A program made the position numbers and the translations under genes. This document shows positions 11,868-21,654 of a stretch of DNA of 64,000 bases, piece by piece. The stretch is from contig CM057059.1 in NCBI GenBank assembly GCA_029945375.1, forward strand, positions 868,001 through 932,000, written 5' to 3'. Position 1 is the first letter of the stretch. The number at the start of each line of letters is the position of its first letter. Source of the DNA: Agaricus subrufescens (Eukaryota > Basidiomycota > Agaricomycetes > Agaricales > Agaricaceae). The notes under the pieces were generated by a model that did not search any database, was not told where the DNA came from, and was given only the letters and a program-made list of their open reading frames with translations.

Positions 11868-12656
11868 CTATTTGCCCCTATGCAGGCGGAAAGAGGTTTG
11901 GACACCCTTACCATCCTGGATATCCTTCATGCATAAGCTATCAATAGATCTTCCCGTTTTCGCTAACTCGATTACTTTGTCTTCCAGGAACCGAGGAACA
12001 CAAACGACACCATCCTCATCAGCCGCGATCCAATCTCCAGGATACACTGTCAGGCTAGGAAAAGTGCCCTCGTCCATCGTATCTGGTCGTGTATCCCATG
12101 CTGTATGCAACAACGCTAACGGTACGTTGATTGCTGATGGACGAGTAAATGGCGACTGGCCAACTGTGGAATGACCACGAGCAAACACAGGAAAATTCTG
12201 GGAGCGTTGTTCGGAGAGATCTCGACACCTTCCCGATATAACAACACCCTGGGCCGAACGAGCTTTGGCTCCAGCGGTCATGAGCCCGCCCCATACAGCG
12301 TTCTTAGTCCCTGATAAGCAGCCTATTAGAGTGTTGTTGTGTTGATCAGTGGCGGTGGCTCAACTTGGCGGCGCGCTGATGACAATCACGGACCCTTGAG
12401 GAATTGTATCCACGAAATGTTCGGACAGCTTGGGTGCGGAAGTGTCTGATGACATGACCATAAGCACTGTATACGCAGGGCCGCATATCCGAGTAGTTGA
12501 AGCGGAAGGGTGTGATGGAGATGGAGAAAGCATATTTATGTCGGGTAGATAACCGCCATGAGGGGCCTTGAGTTTGATGAGGGCGTCCGATATTTCGCAA
12601 GTGGAGAAATTGACGAGCTTGGAAGTAGTGCGTGCCGAATCTTCTGTGTTGGACAT
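11868..12656 (-). CDS. RraA-like / HMG-CHA aldolase family protein
   Basis: This protein of about 245 residues belongs to the RraA/aldolase superfamily, whose members include class II 4-hydroxy-4-methyl-2-oxoglutarate/oxaloacetate aldolases and the bacterial RNase E inhibitor RraA. The N-terminal part LVNFSTCEISDALIKL matches the conserved 'S.cdvsDAL.k' region. After one intron comes NAVWGGLMTAGAKARSA, the conserved G-G-x(2)-x-x-x-A segment, then GVVISGRCRDL with the Arg-Asp pair that binds substrate and metal. VYPGDWIAADEDGVVCVP closes the fold. The single intron (about 12304-12359) and the fungal flanks show it is a resident gene. The physiological substrate is not known; aldolase or decarboxylase activity is the family's best-supported role. 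It converges with polymerase kappa and is divergent from the GYP1-like gene. Confidence 0.85.
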
Positions 12657-12993
12657 GAGGGTAAGGATAAGATAAGGAATGGGCTCCAAGGTCTCACGTT
12701 TGATCTATATATATGCAGTACCGTTTTGCTGGTTTTTACGAACATAACATTCTTGTGTGATTATACTCTTAAAGTGAAGTGTGTGAGTAGCCTGAAAACC
12801 GACCCTACAATCTGAATCGTGTCAAACTTACGAGAGTATACTGTTTCCCCCCTGATCTGGGTTAGGGGGGACACTTCAATAAATCAACCGCTCATCGTTT
12901 TTGCATCTTTGGGGCTGATGTCATAAAGCAACGAGGAAGGGATGATTCGAGTGATATGTTCATTCCCACGAGAACCGCCCTAATCCAGCCACG
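12657..12993. promoter_or_regulatory. Divergent intergenic region, RraA-like and GYP1-like genes
   Basis: About 340 bases lie between the divergent starts. It includes TATATATG near 12710 and the C/G block ccccccctgatctgggttagggggg near 12847-12869, whose C run and G run could pair. Nothing else distinct is seen. Confidence 0.35.
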
Positions 12994-15123
12994 ATGAACC
13001 CAATGTCCCCCCCAGCCAGACCTCACATCGCTGTACACTCCTCCCACTTCACCTCGGCCTCCACAACCGACTGGGACGATGCGTGGGACAGTGGCTCAGA
13101 TTCTGAAGAGGTCCGCAAGGACTGTCTACCCAGTTCCTTCAAGCGCAGAACCAGCGCCTCTTCTACTCCCCCAAAGCCGGTCCCCAGGTCAAACTCTGCG
13201 TCGTCCTCTTCCACCCTCGCCTTCTCGTATACCCAGGTCAACGCCCCAAACCCTGGTTCTTACCCCAACCCCAAATCCATTGAACAAGCAGCTCCCTCCC
13301 GAAATCAAAATGGCTGGACCATTGTCCGCACACCGAGTGACCATGATCGCACAGGTAGTGCTCCCCCTAACCAGTCACAAGGGGAGCATACACTCGATGC
13401 CGATGTCGAAGGTGACATGATTCTTGATGAGCTCGAACCCGATTTCGAGCATAATGACCGAACAGCTCCGCATCAGAGCACCCACACGAAGCAGATGGCG
13501 GCTTCTGTGAGAGCGGATGTAGATGAAATTGTAAATGGTAGCTATCTCGTTGCCTTGTATCATGTCGTATACCTATTCCCTTATCAACCAGCTTTTCGTT
13601 TCTCTAGACCCCTTGCATGGCATTAAACATCGCTCGAAACAAAACGATTCGTCCCCGGTTATGACCCGGCCCTCTAAGCCTCCCAAGGCTGCTTCACAAG
13701 AGGAAAAGTCAGAGAAACTTATGCGGGAACGTTCCATCCGTAGTAATCGCCGTCAAAAGTTCTTTGACTGCCTGACGAGTGAGGACGTCAATATCTGTAT
13801 GTCCCTTAGCCATCACGTATTTCCGTACGCTTTGCTGATCGTGTTCCTCACCACTTGTCCATAGCTGAATTGCGTAAACTGGCGTGGGCTGGCATTCCAG
13901 TGGACCTCCGTCCACTAGCATGGCAACTGCTCCTCGTGCGTTTCTTCCCTTTCAAACACACCCTTATCGATTCCATCCTGTCCTCCAACGTTTCATGACC
14001 GAGGTTTCAGGGATATTGCCCCCTCCCAGCTTCATTACGTGCGGCAACTCTAGCTCGTAAAAGGAGCGAATACCTTTCGATGGTTGAGCTAGCTTTTGCT
14101 CCGGGTCGGGAGAGTCTCGATCAGCAGATTTGGCATCAAATCGAAATCGATGTCCCAAGGACGAGACCGGGAATAAGGCTATGGATGTACGCTGCTACAC
14201 AGAGAGTCAGTTCGTTGTGTTCGGATACGTCAATAAAGTTACTGATACAGATCTTAGAGTTTGGAGAGGGTTCTTTATGTCTGGGCCATCCGCCATCCTG
14301 CCAGTGGATACGTGCAGGGAATTAATGACTTAGCCACACCATTCTTCCAAGTCTTTCTTTCTGCATATATTGGTATGTATGCCCATATTCCCCCTCGTCG
14401 TAGTGCTAATGACAACCCTACAGATTCAGATCCAGAAAATTTTGATCCATCCGTTCTTCCAAAGAGCACACTTGATGCAATTGAAGCGGATTCCTTTTGG
14501 TGTCTTTCAAGGCTGCTGGACGGTATCCAGGATAATTACATCTTTGCGCAACCGGGAATTGTACGGAGCGTCAAAAGGATGGCAGAGCTTGTTGCTCGTA
14601 TCGATGGTGAGTGTGTTGACACTGTATATCTGTCTTGCTCTCAGACCAGACAGCTCCTTTACATGCTCATTTGATGTCGCAAAACGTGGAATTTATGCAA
14701 TTCGCATTCAGGTGGATGAATTGTTTGTTGATGAGAGAGATTAGTGTACAGAACACAATCAGGATGTGGGACACCTACTTGGTACGGTTCTTGCGACTTG
14801 CCTGTGATTTTTCGATTTTTCTGACTATGTTTTCTGAAGGCGGAGGGCCCCGACGCGTTTTCTCAGTTTCACCTATACGTCTGTTCGGCATTTCTTGTAC
14901 GATGGAGTGAGAAGCTTCGACAGATGGATTTCCAGGTTTGTCACGCTGAATGTTTGGTTCTTATTCTTTACTAATTGAACTTGACCAGGGAATTATCATG
15001 TTCCTCCAGTCTCTACCCACGCAGGATTGGGGCGATCACGAGGTGGAGCTGCTTCTCAGCGAAGCCTTTGTACTCAATTCAATATGGCACAATGCTCAAA
15101 GTCATTTTGGTGCTGCCAGATGA
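12994..15123 (+). CDS. GYP1: TBC domain Rab GTPase-activating protein, GYP1/TBC1D22 type
   Basis: This is a GAP for Rab GTPases of the Golgi/early secretory pathway, by analogy with yeast Gyp1. The first 200 residues are Ser/Pro-rich and disordered, with WDDAWDSGSDSEE near the start. The TBC domain begins at LRKLAWAGIPVDLRPLAWQLLLG. The Arg finger is in IEIDVPRT (I-x-x-D-x-x-R) and the Gln finger in SGYVQGINDL, so both catalytic residues are present. Later motifs are FWCLSRLLDGIQDNY, FRWMNCLLMREI and TIRMWDTY. The end reads LQSLPTQDWGDHEVELL and stops at FGAAR. There are at least seven short introns. One intron uses a GTCAGT donor between ATQR and SLERVLYVWA. About 520 residues. Confidence 0.92.
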
Positions 15124-15399
15124 CGAACAATCAAATCGATACGCTATCGTCGGCACCACAGTATGGGTCGTTGGCTGGGGTATATTTGGGACTGCCATCG
15201 GGTGTGGCGGAAGAGACAATAATAAAGGAATCTATCAATGTGACAAATACGTTATGCAATGGTGATATGAGCGAACGAAAACAACACAACAACTGCGAGT
15301 CAGAGGGCTTAGATATGAAAAACAGAAGTCCAGATGCAAATGTCAAGTACAAATGAGATGCGTCCGGAACATAACCATTAAGGGAGAAGCTCGGGGAAG

Positions 15400-17496
15400 T
15401 TACTCAGTCGCTTCCTTGGCTTGAATTTCCCTATCAAAAGCTTCTTTAAGGTCCCGAGCTTGTGGTTCAGTCTGCGTTTTGAGAGTGTACATCTTGGGTT
15501 TACTTTCCGCGTCATATCCGAGGAAAGTTACATTTTTAGCTTTCTGGGCAGGTTTGAAAGCGGAATGGAACGTAAAATTCTATAAGGCATTGTCAATTTC
15601 TTGCTCAAGTAACCCTGAAGTTCAATTTCGAGAATGGGGACTCACGATTAGGATTTGGCCGGTACTGCTACTTCTCAACAACACTCTCCTTGCACCCGTA
15701 TCTTTATGCTTCTTAAGTCTCAGCACGCCGTAACCCATTTCAACCCAATTCTTCTTGTCTTCATCTTCTCTGAGGACATAAGATTTCAGTTTCACAGAAT
15801 GTACTGTCTCCTCGTCTTCTTCGCCAGCGCCTTCTTGGTCATGCTTATTATCGGCATTTAGGGCAAAGCTTTCAGTGATAGGTCTTGGTGGTGCTTCTTC
15901 TGATGTAGGCGTTGTTGCTGCCTCTCCTGCACCACCCGAGGCTACTTCTGAACTTGAACCCGCGACAGTCGTAGCCAAAGAGGCACTGGGGCCTGGCAAT
16001 GCAGCGGTAAAGCCAAAAACGGGAGTGGTAGATGTAGACGTAGGTGGCGGTTTTCCGAAACCTGCAAACCCGGCGAAGCGAGACGTTGATGGTGCGTCAG
16101 TGGATGGTTTTACAGCTGGTGTAGGTGCACTTGTGGCAGGAGTTGAAGAAAGGCTAAATGAGAATCCTGTCGAGGGCGCGCCTGCTGTAAAGGAGGAGGT
16201 ACCGAAAGAAGGACTACCGAAGGTGAATGGTTTGGGTTTTTCGTCTAATTTCGCTGGACCGGATAGAGACGAAGGGTCGGTTTTGAAGAGGTTGCTGCTG
16301 GTAGCAAAAGAAGACGTTGTAGTAGGCAACGATGACTGTTTTTTGTCCTCGGATGCTTTGTTGCCGAAGAATGAAGTGGTGGTAGCCTTTTCTTCGGGTG
16401 TTTTGGAGAATAATGGGAAAGGAAGGGAGGATACGGGTGCTTCGGGGTCCTTGGAAGGGGCACCAAATATGGATGTTTTTGATTCTTGCTGTTTAGTTTC
16501 GGCGGATTTTCCGCCAAAGATAGAGCTACTGCTGCCAGAAGAAAAAGTCGGAGTGAAACCACTTCCCGGAGTGAGGGTAGGGGGAGTAGTGGAGGCAACC
16601 GGCTTATTTTCGGTCGAAGATGGGTTTTTGGATCCACCAAAGTTGAAGCCCACACTGGTTTGTGTATTCGTCGTCGTTGTGGGTGCTGCTGCGGACGAAG
16701 GTGCTGTTGTTGAGGTATTGCTACCGTCAAACTTCTTCTGGATGTCCGCACGTAGTGATTTGTATTGTTCAAAGACGCTGATGAGGTCGACGAAGGGATC
16801 ATCGTCAATGAATTTTCCAACGGCAGAGCGGAAAGACTGGTTGAGGCCTCGCAACGATGTGTAATATGCGAATTCAGCAGGGTCTACTGTTGCATCTTTC
16901 TGAGCACTTGGCGGTTTTGTTGGGTTGAGAGCAGGAGGTTTGCTGCTGACGGAAGGCTCTGACGAAGATGATTTTGGAGCTGTAGAAGGATTAGGTGAAG
17001 AAGCGAGGAATGAGGCCAACGATCTGGCAGTAGAAGTGGGTGCGGGTGCCGAGAATAGACTCGTCGCCGATGAGGTGGTTGTAGAAAAGGCTGAAAAGGA
17101 GCTGGCGCCGCCAAATCCAGAGAATCCGTTGAATTTTGGGGGGTCCGTGGCACCTGCCTAATAGGATGCGTGAGTCGAGCTACTTGCCTTGCGGTCGAAG
17201 CGATCACGCACCTCGGTTGACGGCGGGGGCACAGATGCCACAGATGCCGCAGAAGCGCGTTTTGGAAGACCACGCATGCTGGGAGTGGTCCATGAGGCGA
17301 TGCAAATGGTTGTGAAGAGTTACTTACGGTCTAGTTTTGAGGACTGCTTCATCGGCCTTTGTAAAGCCCACCTGGGGGGTCTCTTCCTGCGGGACAACGC
17401 GTCAAGGGGGCGAAACTACTACGCGAGACGGCGCACCTGCTCTTGGTCCTCGTTGAAATCGTCTTTGGATATTTGTTTTTCTGCGCCGCGTTTCAT
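15400..17496 (-). CDS. NUP2: FG nucleoporin with RanBD, NUP2/NUP50 type
   Basis: This is a nuclear-basket nucleoporin that binds importin alpha and Ran-GTP and speeds release of import cargo. The start MKRGAEKQISKDDF is basic and resembles the NUP2/NUP50 importin-alpha-binding segment. After three small introns the protein has GFSGFGG, then a helical segment AYYTSLRGLNQSFRSAVG. A long Ser/Thr/Pro-rich FG region follows (FNFGG, SIFGG, SIFGAP, FTFGSPSFG, FAGFAGFGK, PVFGF). The C-terminal Ran-binding domain has VHSVKLKSYVLRED, NWVEMGYGVLRL and, across an intron at GQILI/NFTFHSAF, NVTFLGYDAE. It ends DREIQAKEATE. I estimate about 620 residues. It is divergent, by 144 bases, from a large unknown gene. 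The plus-strand frame 15875-16864 is a shadow of this biased sequence. Confidence 0.9.
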
Positions 17497-17640
17497 GGCG
17501 AAGGTTTGTGTTTTGAACTGCAAACAGCGGAGTGCCTGGGCCCTGTCCGAGGCGCAAGGCACGGCCCAAGCCCTCGGTCCTAACACGGACAAACAATGGC
17601 GATCCCATTGTCTCTGGCTTGAGACATCCTTTCTTCCCTC
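17497..17640. promoter_or_regulatory. Short bidirectional promoter, NUP2-like and coiled-coil gene
   Basis: Only 144 bases lie between the divergent start codons. It is GC-rich, with no clear TATA box. Both 5' untranslated regions must be very short or overlap in antisense. Confidence 0.5.
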
Positions 17641-20600
17641 ATGGCCGCCGGTTTTGGCCTCCCCACTACTCTCTTAAATTCCGCCTCGGCCGCTCCTGCA
17701 CACAACATTCCTCCTGCGCCAAGCTTCGCGGATTTCAGATTTCAGTCGATCGGCCAGCAGCCTAATCTTCTCAAGCGTTTTTCAGAACCAGATCCGACTC
17801 TGCAAGACCAAAACTCGTCTATGTCTCCGGATGTCGATTATACGCCCATGGACGTAGAGGGTAACACCCTTCCGCGTAACAGACCTTCGCTATATCAGAC
17901 CCTGGTGGCAGAGCCGAGTGGCAACTTTGTTCATGATGCTTCAATGAATGACAGTAATGCATCGAGCACCCTTTCTCAGGTCGCAATAGCGAAAAACAAC
18001 GCTGCCCCAAAACTGTCTTTCCGTCAAAGTAGCACGAACTCTTCTGCCTTTGTCTCGTCGGGTTTGAACCCCAATACATCAATGCATACATCGAGTCCCT
18101 CAACCTATGGTTCTTCCACTCCTGCACCTAATACCGTTGACCAACCCATGTCCGATGTTCAGCCTATTCGTTCACCTGATCGACTCCCCGTACCTCCCTC
18201 AGTTCGCAGATATGACTCATTACGCCAAATCCAGTCACGATTACAAGTAACGCTGCCTAAGATTGGCTCGCCTAATCTCACATCAGCCATGTTGCTTGTG
18301 GAGTCAGCTCAACAGCGAACCGACAGGCTCTACAACGACGCACGTCAAATTCACGACTTTTGTCAAGATATGGTGCAAAGGGCACAGCAGGGCCAGGCAG
18401 CAGCTCTTCATTTAATCGAAGCAGCAGAAGAGGCGAGAGGTGTCGCGGACGGTGCCAAGGCTGAACTTGACCGTATACTATCGAAAGAGGCTGTCCAGCA
18501 GCGAAATGCTGATGCCAATGAAGTGCGCGGGCTGATTCAAGCTGTCGACGATTGGATCAGAAATCAAGAAGCCACCGAGGCTGAGATTCGAGCGAAAAAA
18601 ATCCAGCAGCTAAAACTGAAAAAACAAAAAACAGCTTCTCAGACACCGCCTGTTTCCTCTGGTCACCCGTCTGTAGCTGCTCAGCCCCCTTTGTCTGGTT
18701 CTACCGCAGCCTCTCCTTCGGCCAGTACTTCGACTTCAAAACAGCCTCTGTTCTTTTCACCCACACCGGAGGTTGATGTCAAGATGGAGCAAACAGGGTC
18801 TCAGTACCAACAATCATCGTCTGCAGATATGCCCTCCACCGAACAACTTCGCAAAAGGCAGGCTGATTTGCGCAGGAAGCTTCAGGAGAAACGTTCTGCC
18901 GAAGCGGAGTCTCGAGCTGCGTCACCCTCAAATGTTATGCAGTCAGGACGGCAGCAGTCAGAAGAAGAGAAAAAGAAGATCGAGGACGAGCTAAAAAGGA
19001 TAGGGGACGAGCGAAAGAAAGAAGACGAAAGAAGGAAAGAAGTTATGAAGAGAGAAGAAGTTGAGAGAATGCAAGAGGAACGTAGGCGTAAAGAGCAGGC
19101 TCAGAAAGACATGGTTGCTAAAAGAGAAGCTGAAAAAGCTCGTGAAGAAGCAGCAAGAAAACAGAGGGAGGCTGAGGAGGCTGAGAGGAACAGGCGAGCG
19201 GAAGAAGAGAAAGCAGCGCGTCAAGCTGCTCAGAAAGAGATGGAAGATCGAGCACGCGAGAAGGCTGAGACAGAAAGAAAAGCCAAGGAGAATGCTAAAG
19301 CGAGGGCTGTACAAGCGGCAGAAGAACGGAAGCAAGCCGCTGCTTTTCTCAATCAACAAAAAGAGACAAACGACAAGCTTCGGCAGGTGCCCGCTGAACT
19401 AAGGCGTCGTCAGTCACAGGAAGCGCAAGACAAACAAAGGAGGCTTGCGGAAGAACAGGCACGGATGAGAGCTGAGGAAGAGCGCGAAGCTGAATTACGC
19501 CAGGAACAAGAGAGACGGCGTCAGCAAATTCAGGAGGAGAAGAACAAGACGATGACCGCTCGTGCGCAAGAAATCTTGGCTCAACGCGGCCACCGGCTTA
19601 TTCCATCTCAAGAGACGACTAGCGAGATGAGCCTTGATTCAAGTCCCCAGGCTACCACCATTTTTCTTGCAGAGGGCTCTTCATTTCACCCCGAGCCTCG
19701 GGTCCCACCATCCCAGAATTCAAACCTTCAGTCGGGCCCGATTATTCCCCACCTCGGTGCCAAGAATCAGCCTGTTGATTCAGGTGGCCCAGTGACTCCT
19801 ACCCCTCGTCAAATCAGCCTCCCTCCGGTCGCCCACTTATCACCAACGGATTCCACGTCGTCCCTTCCTCGGTCTGTTCCTCTCTCTCAGCCTGCAATGT
19901 CCGTGTATCGGCACTCATCTGATCACGGAAACGTTCCATACAGAGACAATCTAACTACGTCACCCCAAGCTCAAGCTGCCAACCTTAAACCTTTATTAAA
20001 TGCGTTACAATTGCCGACTATAAACGTGGCCAAAGTCAAGCCTGAGCCCGTTCCAGATAGTCTTACGTTATCGTATCCTTCTGAGCCATTCGAAGGAGAT
20101 ACATTCGCGCAATCTTCGTCTTCTCAGGCCCACAACATTGGACATCAATCCACGGCATCTCGTCCACCACCACCACCACCTCACAACCCCTCTCCTATCA
20201 CTGGCAATCCTAGTCAAATTACCAAATCCATGAACGGTCAACCGATAAACGTAGTCGTTGATAAGCCCGTTACTTCACCTGTGACTGAAGCTACCGCTCG
20301 CGACCGTGCCCAGCAACACGTCTCAAAACCGTCCTCAAACCTGTCAAATATTACGAACAATCAACCCGTGCCAAGAGACGAGACTCTTCAGTTAGCTCCA
20401 TCCAATCATGCGCGTTCTGAGTCACCCTTCCGTATGGGTCCAGATCCTCTGGAGTCACGGCCGATTCCAGACGAGATGTCGCCTATAGAAGTTGCTTATA
20501 AGAAATTTTCACCACCATATCCGGTATCTTCTGCAGCAGGGGCAACATCGTCGCCTCCATACCGCAGTCGACTTCCTGCTTCAACTTCTGCTCCCGTACA

Positions 20601-21111
20601 TTGGGATTCCTATCCGGTTGCACCGCCGGCGCCCAAGGGTGCCAATGTTTATAGGCCGAACTACCGCGATCGTTCTCGTTCTCCTGCTGCAGGAATGAAA
20701 AGAGTCCGCTCTCCTGGTGCTACCCCCATCATACGTGAATATCGCGAATACGATGAAAGATCGGCTCCCACACGAAGAATTTCTCGTAGTCCTCCACGGC
20801 GTCCCCGTCGACCGTCTCGGTCTCCTAGTCCTTTTTATGCGCAGGACCGTCCTCCCCTATACGCAAGAATTGATGATACTTATCGTCCTCCTGAACACCG
20901 TGACTCTTATTCATCGCGGCCTGAGCTGCTTGATCGATTCACCGAACCACGAACTGTGGCGGTACCACCCCCGCCAAGATCTGGGCGAGGGCGCGGAAAG
21001 CGTGGAAAAGGTGTTCCTCCTACTGGACTCACCCACGCTTCACTTGAACAAAGAATTTCGAGTACGACACTTATGAGCAGGCTTGAAGATCCTCCTCCTC
21101 GAAGATCGTGA
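17641..21111 (+). CDS. Large intronless coiled-coil protein, function unknown
   Basis: I do not recognise this 1156-residue protein. It is read without any intron, which is notable here. The first 220 residues are Ser/Pro/Asn-rich. Residues about 225-330 form a helical segment (SAMLLVESAQQRTDRL, then alanine-rich ALHLIEAAEEARGVADGAK). Residues about 400-650 are a very charged coiled coil of Glu, Lys, Arg and Ala (for example EEEKKKIEDELKRIG). Then come 350 residues of disordered Pro/Ser sequence with a run of seven prolines (RPPPPPPHN). The tail is rich in RS/SR pairs (YRDRSRSP, RRISRSPPRRPRRPSRSPSP) and ends with SGRGRGKRGKG. RS-like tails point to a nuclear or RNA-linked role, but this is inference. 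It shares a 144-base promoter with the NUP2-like gene. The start is the first in-frame ATG. Confidence 0.8.
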   Translation: MAAGFGLPTTLLNSASAAPAHNIPPAPSFADFRFQSIGQQPNLLKRFSEPDPTLQDQNSSMSPDVDYTPMDVEGNTLPRNRPSLYQTLVAEPSGNFVHDASMNDSNASSTLSQVAIAKNNAAPKLSFRQSSTNSSAFVSSGLNPNTSMHTSSPSTYGSSTPAPNTVDQPMSDVQPIRSPDRLPVPPSVRRYDSLRQIQSRLQVTLPKIGSPNLTSAMLLVESAQQRTDRLYNDARQIHDFCQDMVQRAQQGQAAALHLIEAAEEARGVADGAKAELDRILSKEAVQQRNADANEVRGLIQAVDDWIRNQEATEAEIRAKKIQQLKLKKQKTASQTPPVSSGHPSVAAQPPLSGSTAASPSASTSTSKQPLFFSPTPEVDVKMEQTGSQYQQSSSADMPSTEQLRKRQADLRRKLQEKRSAEAESRAASPSNVMQSGRQQSEEEKKKIEDELKRIGDERKKEDERRKEVMKREEVERMQEERRRKEQAQKDMVAKREAEKAREEAARKQREAEEAERNRRAEEEKAARQAAQKEMEDRAREKAETERKAKENAKARAVQAAEERKQAAAFLNQQKETNDKLRQVPAELRRRQSQEAQDKQRRLAEEQARMRAEEEREAELRQEQERRRQQIQEEKNKTMTARAQEILAQRGHRLIPSQETTSEMSLDSSPQATTIFLAEGSSFHPEPRVPPSQNSNLQSGPIIPHLGAKNQPVDSGGPVTPTPRQISLPPVAHLSPTDSTSSLPRSVPLSQPAMSVYRHSSDHGNVPYRDNLTTSPQAQAANLKPLLNALQLPTINVAKVKPEPVPDSLTLSYPSEPFEGDTFAQSSSSQAHNIGHQSTASRPPPPPPHNPSPITGNPSQITKSMNGQPINVVVDKPVTSPVTEATARDRAQQHVSKPSSNLSNITNNQPVPRDETLQLAPSNHARSESPFRMGPDPLESRPIPDEMSPIEVAYKKFSPPYPVSSAAGATSSPPYRSRLPASTSAPVHWDSYPVAPPAPKGANVYRPNYRDRSRSPAAGMKRVRSPGATPIIREYREYDERSAPTRRISRSPPRRPRRPSRSPSPFYAQDRPPLYARIDDTYRPPEHRDSYSSRPELLDRFTEPRTVAVPPPPRSGRGRGKRGKGVPPTGLTHASLEQRISSTTLMSRLEDPPPRRS

Positions 21112-21654
21112 TGTGTTTTTTTTTTTTGGGCTTTCTTGTGCAAGTTTTCGCATTCTTGAAATCTTGTATTGTATTGGAATACTGATAACCTCTTGGCCTT
21201 TCTCCAGGTTCAGTAGGTATTTTTCCCTGAGTAGTGTAGCATCGAATGCTTATGATACATTCCTCACGCTTTAATTATCAATGGGCCAGTAGTATTTCCA
21301 AGAAATTCTATTGACTGACAGTAGCATTAACCATACAAATCTTGAGAGGGTAATATAGAGTACAGGTTTCCAGTAATCAAATGATATCTTTGGGTGATGA
21401 ACAGCATAGAAAGATAGGCAGCGCAAACCAATGAAGAATGATTACCTAAGAGATTGAAGATCATGAGGAATAACGTACAGTACGGTTTGCACGAGGAATA
21501 AAACAAGAGTTAAAAGGAATGGAAAAAGCAGGGACAAAATGGAAGTATCCAAGACAGAGGGAATGAAGGCAAAATAAAGGATGGTTTGATGACATAGCCA
21601 AGAAAGACAAAAGAAAACAAATCGTCAAGGAAGATGATATCTATCGTATATGAA
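21112..21654. other. Convergent intergenic spacer
   Basis: About 540 bases lie between two convergent stops. It includes a T11 run just after the plus-strand stop (about 21116-21127) and otherwise A/T-rich 3' flank. No gene is seen. Confidence 0.5.

Noticed and set aside
15875..16864. 329-codon plus-strand frame
   Set aside because: It is antisense to the FG region of the NUP2-like gene, where biased codons leave the opposite frame open.
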